NCBI RefSeq assembly: GCF_024206475.1
Contig: NZ_JAMBPR010000069.1
Location: forward strand, 1 to 49,039
Direction: 5' to 3'
Source: Paraburkholderia sp. CNPSo 3274
Lineage (GTDB): Bacteria > Pseudomonadota > Gammaproteobacteria > Burkholderiales > Burkholderiaceae
DNA length: 49,039 nt
In this document: piece by piece, positions 8,155 through 16,451 of the stretch
How the letters are laid out: each line of letters opens with the position of its first letter
Position numbering within the stretch: position 1 is the first letter of the stretch
Translations under genes and position numbers: made by a program
The notes under the pieces: generated by a model
Database searches by the model: none
What the model saw: only the letters and a program-made list of their open reading frames with translations
Told to the model about the DNA's origin: nothing

Positions 8155-10041
8155 TCAGATCTCGATCTTCGTCCCGAGTTCGACCACGCGGTTCGCGGGA
8201 ATGCTGAAAAAATCGGTGGGCTTCGCGGCGTTCTGATGCATCCACGCGAACACGCGTTCGCGGAAGATCGACATCCCCGGAAGTTGCGTCGGCACGACCG
8301 TCTCGCGCGCGAGGAAGAACGACGTGTCCATCATCTCGAACGTCATGTTGTGTGTGCGCGAAATGTCGTCAAGCACCGCCTGCACGTCGGGCGTTTCGTT
8401 GAAGCCGTAATCGGCCTGCACGAGATAGAGCCCGCCGCCGACATCCTTCACCGCCGCGCGCTCTGCGTCCACCACATACGGAATGTCGCGGATCACGAAC
8501 GTGAGGAAGACCGTGCGTTCGTGCAGCACCTTGTTGTGCTTGAGGTTGTGCAGCAGGCTCACCGGCACGAGCGATTCGCTGCCCGTGAGATAGATCGCCG
8601 TGCCGGACACGCGATGCGGCGGGTGCGCGAGCAGCCCCTGCAGGAAGGGCATGAGCGGAATACCGTCGGCGGCCGTGCGCTCCTTCACGATCATGCGACC
8701 CTTGAACCAGGTCATCAGCAGGAAGAACAGCAGCGCACCGATGCCGAGCGGCAGCCAGCCACCCTCCTCGACCTTCAGCAGGTTCGCGCCGAAAAAGCCC
8801 AGATCGACGGCCAGCAGCACAGCGATGATGCAGGTGACGAGCGCCTTGTTCCACTTCCACACCTTCGTCATCACGACGGCGACGAGCACCGTGGTGATCA
8901 CCATCGTCGCGGTCACGGCAATACCGTATGCGGCGGCCAGATTGTCCGAACTCTTGAAGGCGACCACGATGCACAGAATGATGAAAAGCAGCATCCAGTT
9001 CACGACCGGCACGTAGATCTGGCCGATGGCGAGGTCCGACGTGTGTAGCACCTTCATGCGCGGCACGTAGCCCAGCAGAATGGCCTGACTCGTGAGGGAG
9101 TAGGCGCCCGAGATCACGGCCTGCGAAGCGATCACGGTCGCCACCGTGGAAAGCACGACGAGCGGCAGCAATGCCCAATCCGGCGCAAGCAGGAAGAACG
9201 GATTTTCGATCGCGCGATGGTCCTGCATCAGCAGCGCACCCTGCCCGAAGTAGTTCAGCACGAGCGAGGGCATCACGAGCACGTACCAGGCGTAGCGAAT
9301 CGGCTGCGCGCCGAAGTGACCCATGTCGGCGTAGAGCGCTTCCGCGCCGGTCAGCACCAGCACGACCGAGCCGAGCACCACGTAGGCCTGCAGCATATGT
9401 GCGCCCATGAAGGCGACCGCATAGTACGGATTGAGCGCGGCGATGACACCCGGCGCCTGCACGATGCGCGAAACGCCAAGCACGCCGATGGTGATGAACC
9501 ACAGCACCATGATCGGCCCGAACAGGCGCCCGACGAGCGCCGTGCCGTGACGCTGGATCCAGAACAGTGCGACCAGGATCACCATGGTGAATGGCAGCAC
9601 GAGGTGCGAAAGCTTCGGCGCGGCGATCTCGAGGCCCTCCACCGCCGATATCACCGAGATGGCTGGCGTGATGACCGCGTCGCCGTAAAACATGCACGCG
9701 CCGAAGATGCCGAGCGCCGTGAGCAGCGCGGCAGCCTTGCTCTTGCGATTGAACGAGCGCATGGCGAGCGCCATAAGCGCGAGCACGCCGCCCTCGCCGT
9801 TGTTGTCGGCACGCATCACAAAAAGGACATATTTGACGCTCACGACGATCACGATCGCCCAGAACAGCAGCGAGATGACGCCGAGGATGGACGTCTCGTT
9901 GAGCGGAATGCCGTGTGCCGGGCTGAACGCCTCTTTCAGCGAATACAGCGGGCTCGTGCCGATGTCGCCGAACACCACGCCGATGGCCGCTACGGCGAGA
10001 GAAGGTAGCGGCTGTTTGGCCACGTGTGTGCTAGTTGTCAT
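8155..10041 (-). CDS. kup: Kup potassium uptake protein
   Basis: 628 residues from ATG 10041 (MTTSTHVAKQPLPSLAVAA). The frame stays open upstream but that leader is not protein-like. The signature AIGVVFGDIGTSPLYSLKEA follows the start, then about 12 hydrophobic segments ending near residue 450, then the hydrophilic cytoplasmic C-terminal domain. Length matches the Kup/HAK/KT family. Kup imports K+ with protons across the inner membrane. A -10-like TAGAAT lies on the minus strand (10082-10087), about 40 bp upstream, without a clear -35. The gene is separated from the upstream phosphoribosyltransferase gene by a terminator, so it probably has its own promoter. Confidence 0.95.
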   Translation of the reverse strand: MTTSTHVAKQPLPSLAVAAIGVVFGDIGTSPLYSLKEAFSPAHGIPLNETSILGVISLLFWAIVIVVSVKYVLFVMRADNNGEGGVLALMALAMRSFNRKSKAAALLTALGIFGACMFYGDAVITPAISVISAVEGLEIAAPKLSHLVLPFTMVILVALFWIQRHGTALVGRLFGPIMVLWFITIGVLGVSRIVQAPGVIAALNPYYAVAFMGAHMLQAYVVLGSVVLVLTGAEALYADMGHFGAQPIRYAWYVLVMPSLVLNYFGQGALLMQDHRAIENPFFLLAPDWALLPLVVLSTVATVIASQAVISGAYSLTSQAILLGYVPRMKVLHTSDLAIGQIYVPVVNWMLLFIILCIVVAFKSSDNLAAAYGIAVTATMVITTVLVAVVMTKVWKWNKALVTCIIAVLLAVDLGFFGANLLKVEEGGWLPLGIGALLFFLLMTWFKGRMIVKERTAADGIPLMPFLQGLLAHPPHRVSGTAIYLTGSESLVPVSLLHNLKHNKVLHERTVFLTFVIRDIPYVVDAERAAVKDVGGGLYLVQADYGFNETPDVQAVLDDISRTHNMTFEMMDTSFFLARETVVPTQLPGMSIFRERVFAWMHQNAAKPTDFFSIPANRVVELGTKIEI

Positions 10042-10219
10042 ATACGCGGTAATCCGTTGCGAGGCGGAAAAAACGAGCGCTATTCTAAACCGGGCTGCGG
10101 CGGAAGCCGAGCGGTCGTCGCGGCACTGCGACATCCTCTTGTCCCCGCGCAGTTTAGCACCGGCCCCAGATGCCGTCTGCCCGCCTGCGCCAGCGCTGGC
10201 GAATCGTGGGGCGATGCAC

Positions 10220-10247
10220 AAAAAAAACGGAGCCATGAAGGCTCCGT
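10220..10247 (-). terminator. Intrinsic terminator after the purA-phosphoribosyltransferase cluster
   Basis: On the minus strand an 8-bp stem (10240-10247 / 10227-10234, ACGGAGCC) with a 5-nt loop is followed by eight U residues (the A-run at 10220-10227). It closes the long minus-strand block before kup. Confidence 0.9.
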
Positions 10248-10302
10248 CGCTGGATCTGGCCGCCGCGGGTTTGGGAACACTGGCGGCGGCACAACCCCTG
10301 CA

Positions 10303-10872
10303 TTACTTCTGTGCGTCTTGCGCTTGCTGCAGACCACGCTTGATCCACGCACCGAGATTGTGCGGGCGCACCGTATCCCACTCCTCGAACGGCTGGTGGA
10401 TCCACGGATTGGTCGGCAAATGCTGGACGAAATAGTCCGGCGTCACCTTCGAGCAGCCCTTGTACCAGAGCACCGCCGAGCGCACGCCGGTCACGGCCGG
10501 GTAACGCTCCTTGAGGTGCTCCTGTACGCGTGCGAGCGTGACGCCCGAATCGACGAGATCGTCGACGAGCAGCACGTTGCCCTCCAGGTGACCGCGCGTC
10601 ATCGTGATGTACTGCGCGATGTCGAGCTCGCCCTGCTCCGTGCCGGCGGCTTCGCGGTACGAACTGGTTGCGAGGATCGCCAGCGGCAGGTCATAGATGC
10701 GCGAGAGCTGGTCGCCCACGCGCAGACCGCCGCGTGCGAGGCACAGGATCTGGTCGAACTTCCAGCGCGACTCGTGCACCTTGAGCGCGAGCAGTTCGAT
10801 CAGCCGGTGATACTCGTCCCAGCCGACCCACAGGTTCTTTTCATCGTTGCGCGGGTCCATCATCTGAATCAT
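10303..10872 (-). CDS. Phosphoribosyltransferase (type I PRT fold)
   Basis: 189 residues. The PRPP-binding loop is clear: NVLLVDDLVDSGVTLA (99-114), with the flexible loop region TSSYREAAG (69-77) and LCLARGGLRVGDQL (43-56). The size and the WVGWDEYHRLIELLALKV opening resemble the hypoxanthine/xanthine-type phosphoribosyltransferases annotated next to purA in betaproteobacteria. The likely reaction is purine base plus PRPP to nucleotide, inferred from fold and from lying 23 bp downstream of purA on the same strand. The true base is not shown by sequence. An alternative start is the second Met pair at 10863; AAGGCAG upstream favours 10872. Confidence 0.88.
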   Translation of the reverse strand: MIQMMDPRNDEKNLWVGWDEYHRLIELLALKVHESRWKFDQILCLARGGLRVGDQLSRIYDLPLAILATSSYREAAGTEQGELDIAQYITMTRGHLEGNVLLVDDLVDSGVTLARVQEHLKERYPAVTGVRSAVLWYKGCSKVTPDYFVQHLPTNPWIHQPFEEWDTVRPHNLGAWIKRGLQQAQDAQK

Positions 10873-10895
10873 TTTTGCTTCTGCCTTCTTGCTAC

Positions 10896-12242
10896 TTAGA
10901 CCTTGAACGGATGACGCAGCAGGATCGTTTCGTCGCGATCCGGGCCGGTCGAAACCATGTCGATCGGCACACCGGCGACTTCCTGCACGCGCGTGAGATA
11001 CGCCTGCGCGCTCCTGGGCAGCGCGTCGAACTGCGTGATGCCGATGGTGCTTTCGTTCCAGCCTTCAAACGTCTCATAGACCGGCTCGCACGCGGCCACT
11101 TGCGAGGCGCCGCGCGGGAGAATGTCCACGTCCTTGCCGTTCACCTTGTAGCCGACGCAGAGCTTCACTTCGTCGAGACCGTCGAGCACGTCGAGCTTCG
11201 TGATGCACAGACCCGTCACGCCGTTGATCTGGATCGAGCGGCGCAGCGCGGCGGCGTCGAGCCAACCGGTGCGGCGCGGACGGCCGGTGACCGAACCGAA
11301 TTCCTTGCCGACCTTCGCGAGCGTGAGGCCCACTTCTTCCTGGCGATCGGCGTTGTCGGCGTCGTACAGTTCGCTCGGGAACGGGCCCGAACCGACGCGC
11401 GTACAGTACGCCTTGGTGATGCCGAGCACGTAGTTGAGCTTTTGCGGGCCCACGCCCGCGCCTGCCGATGCCGCACCCGCGACGCAGTTACTCGACGTGA
11501 CGAACGGATAGGTGCCGTGATCGATGTCGAGCAGCGTGCCTTGCGCACCTTCGAACAAGAGGTTGCCGCCTTCGTGGTTCACGTCATACAGACGACGCGA
11601 AACGTCCGTTACCATCGGCTTCAGACGATCGGCGTACGAGAGCATCGTCTCGAGCGTTTGCTGATAATCGACGGCCGGCGCACCCAGGTACTGCGTGAGC
11701 ACGAAGTTGTGGTAGTCGAGGTTCTCGCGCAGGCGCTCGGCGAAGGCTTCCGGCTCGAACAGGTCCTGCACGCGCAGACCGCGGCGTGCCACCTTGTCTT
11801 CGTATGCCGGACCGATGCCGCGACCCGTCGTACCGATCTTCGCGGCGCCGCGCTTGGCTTCGCGCGCCTGGTCGATAGCGATGTGGTACGGCAGGATGAG
11901 CGTGGTGGCTTCGGAGATGAACAGACGCTTCTGGACGTCGATGCCCGCTTCTTCGAGCTCGCCGATTTCCTTGAAGAGCGCTTCGGGCGAAAGCACCACG
12001 CCGTTGCCGATGTAGCAGGCGACGCCGGCTCGCATGATGCCCGACGGGATCAGCCGGAGAATGGTCTTCTTGCCGCCGATGATGAGCGTATGGCCGGCGT
12101 TGTGACCGCCCTGGAAACGCACCACGCCTTGCGCGTGGTCCGTCAGCCAGTCGACGATCTTGCCCTTGCCCTCATCGCCCCATTGGGTGCCCACGACGAC
12201 GACATTGCGCCCCGGGGTTACATTCACTGCGCTGGCAGACAT
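10896..12242 (-). CDS. purA: Adenylosuccinate synthetase
   Basis: 448 residues. GDEGKGK (22-28, P-loop) and GHNAGHT (46-52) are the family signatures; TTGRGIGPAYEDK and GRPRRTGWLDAAALR are also present. PurA joins IMP and aspartate using GTP in the first committed step to AMP. It sits in the usual hfq-hflX-hflK-hflC-yjeT-purA order, here with hisZ inserted before it. The 179-bp gap to hisZ contains a GC-rich inverted repeat followed by a T-run on the strand opposite the genes. Confidence 0.97.
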   Translation of the reverse strand: MSASAVNVTPGRNVVVVGTQWGDEGKGKIVDWLTDHAQGVVRFQGGHNAGHTLIIGGKKTILRLIPSGIMRAGVACYIGNGVVLSPEALFKEIGELEEAGIDVQKRLFISEATTLILPYHIAIDQAREAKRGAAKIGTTGRGIGPAYEDKVARRGLRVQDLFEPEAFAERLRENLDYHNFVLTQYLGAPAVDYQQTLETMLSYADRLKPMVTDVSRRLYDVNHEGGNLLFEGAQGTLLDIDHGTYPFVTSSNCVAGAASAGAGVGPQKLNYVLGITKAYCTRVGSGPFPSELYDADNADRQEEVGLTLAKVGKEFGSVTGRPRRTGWLDAAALRRSIQINGVTGLCITKLDVLDGLDEVKLCVGYKVNGKDVDILPRGASQVAACEPVYETFEGWNESTIGITQFDALPRSAQAYLTRVQEVAGVPIDMVSTGPDRDETILLRHPFKV

Positions 12243-12421
12243 GGTGTTTCGTTAGCTGGTTAAAAACGTATTCTACCTGGGTTCAGCGGCAAGGCCGCCT
12301 TTTTTTCCCGGGATTCGCGGAATTTCCTTTTGCACTCAATGGCATGCGCGATGCGAAGCGTACTTTGGCGCGCTTGCGCGGCGGCTACCGGGGCGGCGTG
12401 AATAGCCGCCCGAGTGCGGTA

Positions 12422-13573
12422 TCAGGCGTGCTTTTCGACGACCCAGACGCCGTCGCGCTCGATGAGCACGCGGTCGCAGGCGAACTCGTCCATGTCGTGC
12501 TCGTGGCCCGGCAGCGCCTGAATCACGACCTCGCCTGCATCGCGCAGCGCGGCGACAGCGGTGCGCAGCGCCTCGTCATGGCGCCACGGCGCGAGGATCG
12601 CGCTGCTGCGCGCTTCGACCGGTGAAATACGCGCCACTTCGCGCAAATCGAGCGAGAAGCCCGTTGCCGCGCGGGCACGCCCGTAGGCCTCGCCCACCTT
12701 GTCGTACCGGCCACCACGGGCCACGGCGTTCGGCACGCCGTCCACGTAGGCCGAGAACATCACGCCGCTGTGGTACGCGTAGCCGCCGAGATCCGCGAGG
12801 TCGATCATCAACTCCGCTCCCTCGATCTCACGCACGAGGAACGCGAGGTCGTCGAGCGCGCGAGCGATGCCCGGCAACGCCGGCAGACGCGTGCGCGCCT
12901 CGTCGATCACGCTCGCGTCGCCGTAGAGCGACGGCAGCGCGCGCAGGGCGTCGCGCGTGGCGGCACCGAGGTCCTGCGTGAGTTCCGCGAGACGCGGCAC
13001 GTCCTTGCCGGCGAGCGCTTCATACAATGCATCGCCAAGCGCGGCCGCAGCCGGATCCGCTTCGAAGATCGCCGCGAGCACACCTGCGTGCGAAAGGTCG
13101 AGGCGCACCTTGGCGAGGCCCGCGAGACGCAGCGCATCGAGCATCAGCTGCTGGATTTCGAGGTCCGCTTCGAGGCCCGCGTGACCATAGATTTCCGCGC
13201 CGGTCTGGATCTGTTCGCGCGTGGCGTGCAGACCGCGCGGCAGCGTGTGCAGCACGTTGCCCGCGTAGCACAGGCGCGTCACGCCCTGGCGGTTCAAGAG
13301 GTGCGCGTCGATGCGCGCGACCTGCGGCGTCATGTCGGCGCGCAGGCCGAGTGTGCGGCCCGAGAGCTGATCGACGAGCTTGAACGTGCGCAGGTTCAGG
13401 TCGCGCCCGCTGCCCACGAGCAGCGACTCGAGATATTCGAGCAACGGCGGCATGACCATTTCGTAGCCATAGGTGCGAAAACGGTCCAGCAGGCGGCGGC
13501 GCAGCTCTTCGATCTTGCGCGCTTCGGACGGCAGCACGTCCGCAATATTCTCGGGGAGTAACCAGGTCGACAT
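12422..13573 (-). CDS. hisZ: ATP phosphoribosyltransferase regulatory subunit HisZ
   Basis: 383 residues. A histidyl-tRNA synthetase-like catalytic core without the C-terminal anticodon-binding domain. Seen: LPENIADVLPSEARKIEELR at the N-terminus, motif 2-like LRADMTPQVARIDAH, and VARGGRYDKVGEAYGRARAATGFSLD near the C-terminus. HisZ partners a short HisG to make the first enzyme of histidine synthesis; hisG is not in this window. It lies between the DUF2065 gene and purA, the usual betaproteobacterial position. A true hisS is also present at 21835-23172, which supports the HisZ assignment here. Confidence 0.93.
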   Translation of the reverse strand: MSTWLLPENIADVLPSEARKIEELRRRLLDRFRTYGYEMVMPPLLEYLESLLVGSGRDLNLRTFKLVDQLSGRTLGLRADMTPQVARIDAHLLNRQGVTRLCYAGNVLHTLPRGLHATREQIQTGAEIYGHAGLEADLEIQQLMLDALRLAGLAKVRLDLSHAGVLAAIFEADPAAAALGDALYEALAGKDVPRLAELTQDLGAATRDALRALPSLYGDASVIDEARTRLPALPGIARALDDLAFLVREIEGAELMIDLADLGGYAYHSGVMFSAYVDGVPNAVARGGRYDKVGEAYGRARAATGFSLDLREVARISPVEARSSAILAPWRHDEALRTAVAALRDAGEVVIQALPGHEHDMDEFACDRVLIERDGVWVVEKHA

Positions 13574-13595
13574 CGGTTGAGTCCTACCACAATGA

Positions 13596-13626
13596 GGGCC
13601 GCGCGCGGCGAAACGCCACGCGGCCC
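13596..13626. promoter_or_regulatory. GC-rich hairpin just upstream of hisZ
   Basis: Stem GGGCCGCG (13596-13603) / CGCGGCCC (13619-13626) with a second inner stem GGCG-AAA-CGCC (13607-13617). It lies in the 122-bp gap between the DUF2065 gene and hisZ, about 23 bp before the hisZ start. There is no T-run, so it is not a classical terminator. It may pause transcription, protect a processed RNA end or affect hisZ translation. Confidence 0.55.
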
Positions 13627-13695
13627 GATAATTCGGAATCCGTCAAAAAACGCCAATCGCACACCGCATCTGAAGACAGCGACGGCACCAGGCCG

Positions 13696-13887
13696 TCAGG
13701 TCGCCAGCATCAGCAGGACGAGGCCGAGCCCCATCACGATGAGCCCGCCAATCCTGATGTGATGCGGCGGCCGTTCCGCGATTTTACGGAATGTGTCGCG
13801 CCACGCCGTCGGAAAGACGAACGGGAACATGCCCTCGATAATCAGCATCAGCGCGATCGCGAGCAAGAGGGAGCCAGCTATGTCCAT
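13696..13887 (-). CDS. DUF2065 (YjeT-type) small inner-membrane protein
   Basis: 63 residues. Two hydrophobic helices (about 4-24 and 46-62) flank a short charged loop (FPTAWRDTFRKIAERP), typical of DUF2065/YjeT. E. coli has the same gene between hflC and purA. The function is not established; the position suggests a link to the HflKC membrane complex. Confidence 0.88.
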   Translation of the reverse strand: MDIAGSLLLAIALMLIIEGMFPFVFPTAWRDTFRKIAERPPHHIRIGGLIVMGLGLVLLMLAT

Positions 13888-13934
13888 GCGAAGAAATACG
13901 CCGCGCAGTGCGCGGCGCGTGTGTCTCGTTTTGT

Positions 13935-14849
13935 CTAGTGTTTGCGCGGGGTGGCCGAAGCCGGAGTGTTATCTCCGCCATTCGCGCCGCCGTTCGGACC
14001 ACGCATGAAGCGGAAGAAGTCGCTCGACGAATCGACCACGATGACGTCGCCGGGCCGGAAGCTCTCGCGGTACGCGAGCATGCTCTGATAGAACCGGTAG
14101 AAGTCCGGGTCGCGCCCGAACGCCTCGGCGGCAATCGCGGCGGCCCGGCCGTCGCCCTCGCCCTTGATCGCTTGCGCCTGGGCATAGGCATCGGCCAGCA
14201 CGCCCTGCTGCTTGCGCCCCGCGTCGTCCTTGATCTGCTGCGCTTCGGCCGCGCCCTTCTCGCGAATCTCGGCAGCGGCCTGCTCGCGCGCGGCGCTCAT
14301 GCGCTTGAAGACCGTCTGCGCCAGCTCCGGCGGGTAATCGACGCGCGTGAGTTCGATTGCGATCACGTCGATGCCGAGCGGCGCCGCGGTTTGCCTCAGC
14401 GCATCGCGCGCGCCGTTGGCGATGGCTTCCTGCTGCGCCAGCGCTTCGGTGAGCGTAACTTTCGAGATCGCGTCGCCGAGCGCGTCGCGTGACAGCGAGG
14501 CGAGACGGTCGGAAAGCGTCTGCGCATCGCCCTTCGTGGCCGCGAAGAGCTTGAGCGGATCGGAAATGCGATAACGCACCACCGGGTTCACGAGCAGCTC
14601 GGTCTTGTCCGAGGTCGTGTAGCGGTCGGCGTCGGGCGCATCGAACGCCTGAATGCGCGTGTCGATGAACGTGACGGTCTGGAACGGCGGCGGCAGCTTT
14701 ACATGCAGCCCGGGACCGGCGAGCGTGGCATTGGCCCCGCCCGACGAAGAAATGATGGCGACGTGGCGCGGATCGACCATGAAAACGGCCGACGACGCAA
14801 CCAGCACGACAACCACGACGGCAACGACGAGCGCAATGATCTTGTTCAT
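13935..14849 (-). CDS. hflC: HflC, SPFH-domain membrane protein
   Basis: 304 residues from ATG 14849 (MNKIIALVVAVVVVVLVASS), with AAGGGG upstream. One N-terminal transmembrane helix (4-22) precedes a periplasmic SPFH/Band 7 domain (VDPRHVAIISSSGG to about residue 220), then a helical Ala/Glu/Lys region. HflC with HflK forms the large cage around the FtsH protease in the inner membrane and modulates its access to membrane substrates. It starts 13 bp after hflK ends, so the two are co-transcribed. The C-terminal Gly/Asn/Pro tail is low-complexity. Confidence 0.95.
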   Translation of the reverse strand: MNKIIALVVAVVVVVLVASSAVFMVDPRHVAIISSSGGANATLAGPGLHVKLPPPFQTVTFIDTRIQAFDAPDADRYTTSDKTELLVNPVVRYRISDPLKLFAATKGDAQTLSDRLASLSRDALGDAISKVTLTEALAQQEAIANGARDALRQTAAPLGIDVIAIELTRVDYPPELAQTVFKRMSAAREQAAAEIREKGAAEAQQIKDDAGRKQQGVLADAYAQAQAIKGEGDGRAAAIAAEAFGRDPDFYRFYQSMLAYRESFRPGDVIVVDSSSDFFRFMRGPNGGANGGDNTPASATPRKH

Positions 14850-14862
14850 ATCGGCGCGCCCC

Positions 14863-16353
14863 TTATTGCACGTCGCTTTCGCGGCCGCGCGAGCGGAACG
14901 CATCGCGCGAACGGAAGGCGTCGCTCGCGGCGGCTGCCGCATCGCTAGCCGTGGTTGCGGGAGCCGCGCCCGGCTGCTGGGCGCCCTGCTGTTGCGCGCC
15001 CGGTTGTACGCCCGGTTGCGCGCCTTGCTGTGAGTCGCTGCCGGCTGCCGGCGCGGAAGCCGCATTGGCGTCCGAAGCCGCGCCTGCCGTTGCCGCCGTT
15101 GCCGCACCAGCGCCTGAGGCCGAGGCCGCAGCCGCGCCCGTTGCGCCCGCCGCCACGGCGGCGCGCTGCCGTGTCATGTCGACGAGCTTGTCGAGCGGCA
15201 GATAAATCACGTTGTTGCCCGACTTGCTGTCGACGAACACTTTCGTCGCATTCGAATAGATGTGTTGCATCGTCTCGAGATACATACGCTCGCGGATCAC
15301 CGCCGGCGCCTTCGCATATTGTTCGTAGACCTGCGTGAACCGTTGTGCGTCGCCTTGCGCCTGCGAAACCACGCGTTCGCTGTACGCCTTGGCTTCGTCG
15401 ACGAGACGCGCCGCGTCGGTCTGCGCGCGCGGCAGCAGCTGGTCGGCATAGGCCTGCGCGTCGCGCGTCGCGCGGTCGCGGTCCTGGCGCGCCTTGGCTT
15501 CGTCGTCGAGCGCAGCCTGCACCTGATCAGGCGCCGAGACGCTCTGGATCGCGACGCCGGTCACGCCGAGGCCTGTCTTGTACTCGTCGAGCGCGTGCTG
15601 GATCGTGTCGGCAAGCTGGGCGCGAATCGGCTCGCGGTCCGCGTAAAGCATGTCATTCGTGCTGCGCGCGCCCACCACGGTGCGCACCGCCGCCTGCGCG
15701 GCCTGCGTGACGGTGAGGTCGGGATCGACGCTGAGGAACAGATAGTCGGTTGGCTGCTTGACCTGGTACTGCACGGTAAAGCGCACGTTGAGAATGTCGC
15801 CGTCGTGCGTGATGACCGCGGCGTCCTTCACGTTTGCCGGACGCACGAGGTTGCTGCGGCCGATCTCGACGGTGCGGATCTGCCCGACATTGACGATTTC
15901 GTGAGTCTGGAATGGATACGGCATGCGCCAGTGCACGCCCTGGCCTACCGTGTGGCGATACTGGCCGAACTGCAGCACGACGCCGGCCTGCCCTTCCTGA
16001 ACGACGAACACGCCGCTGCCCACGTAGATCGCGATGAGCACGCCGAGCACGATGCCCACGCCGATACGCGCGCCATGGCCATTGTCCGGGCGCGGCCCGA
16101 AGCCGCCCGGGCCCTTGCCCTTGCGACCGAAGAAAGCGGAGACGCGGCGGTTGAAGTCGCGCCACATTTGGTCGAGATCCGGCGGACCGTCGCCCTTGTC
16201 GCCGTTGCCACCCTTGTTGCCGTTATTGCCCGGCGGGCGGCGCCCGTCGTCAGAACGCTGGCCATTGTCGTCGCCTCGACCCCAACGCGGGTCGTTCAGC
16301 GAGAAAATGGCGCGCGCGCGCTGCCAGCCAGTCCGCTTGTTGTAATCGTTCAC
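14863..16353 (-). CDS. hflK: HflK, SPFH-domain membrane protein
   Basis: 496 residues, longer than E. coli HflK. Layout: a Gly/Asn/Asp-rich cytoplasmic N-terminus, transmembrane helix around residues 98-118 (IGVGIVLGVLIAIYVGSGVF), SPFH domain (VQEGQAGVVLQFGQYRHTVG onward), helical region, and a long Ala/Ser/Gln/Pro C-terminal tail (about 410-496, repeats such as QPGVQPGAQQQGAQQPG). The tail has little sequence constraint and probably accounts for the extra length. Partner of HflC. Confidence 0.95.
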   Translation of the reverse strand: MNDYNKRTGWQRARAIFSLNDPRWGRGDDNGQRSDDGRRPPGNNGNKGGNGDKGDGPPDLDQMWRDFNRRVSAFFGRKGKGPGGFGPRPDNGHGARIGVGIVLGVLIAIYVGSGVFVVQEGQAGVVLQFGQYRHTVGQGVHWRMPYPFQTHEIVNVGQIRTVEIGRSNLVRPANVKDAAVITHDGDILNVRFTVQYQVKQPTDYLFLSVDPDLTVTQAAQAAVRTVVGARSTNDMLYADREPIRAQLADTIQHALDEYKTGLGVTGVAIQSVSAPDQVQAALDDEAKARQDRDRATRDAQAYADQLLPRAQTDAARLVDEAKAYSERVVSQAQGDAQRFTQVYEQYAKAPAVIRERMYLETMQHIYSNATKVFVDSKSGNNVIYLPLDKLVDMTRQRAAVAAGATGAAAASASGAGAATAATAGAASDANAASAPAAGSDSQQGAQPGVQPGAQQQGAQQPGAAPATTASDAAAAASDAFRSRDAFRSRGRESDVQ

Positions 16354-16451
16354 CTGTGTTCGTTCACCAGAGTAGACAGCGGGTCAATTGCGTGCGGATT
16401 CCATCGGAGCCGCTGGGCCGGCCTTGCGTGCAAGACAATGCCGGGCGCGCT

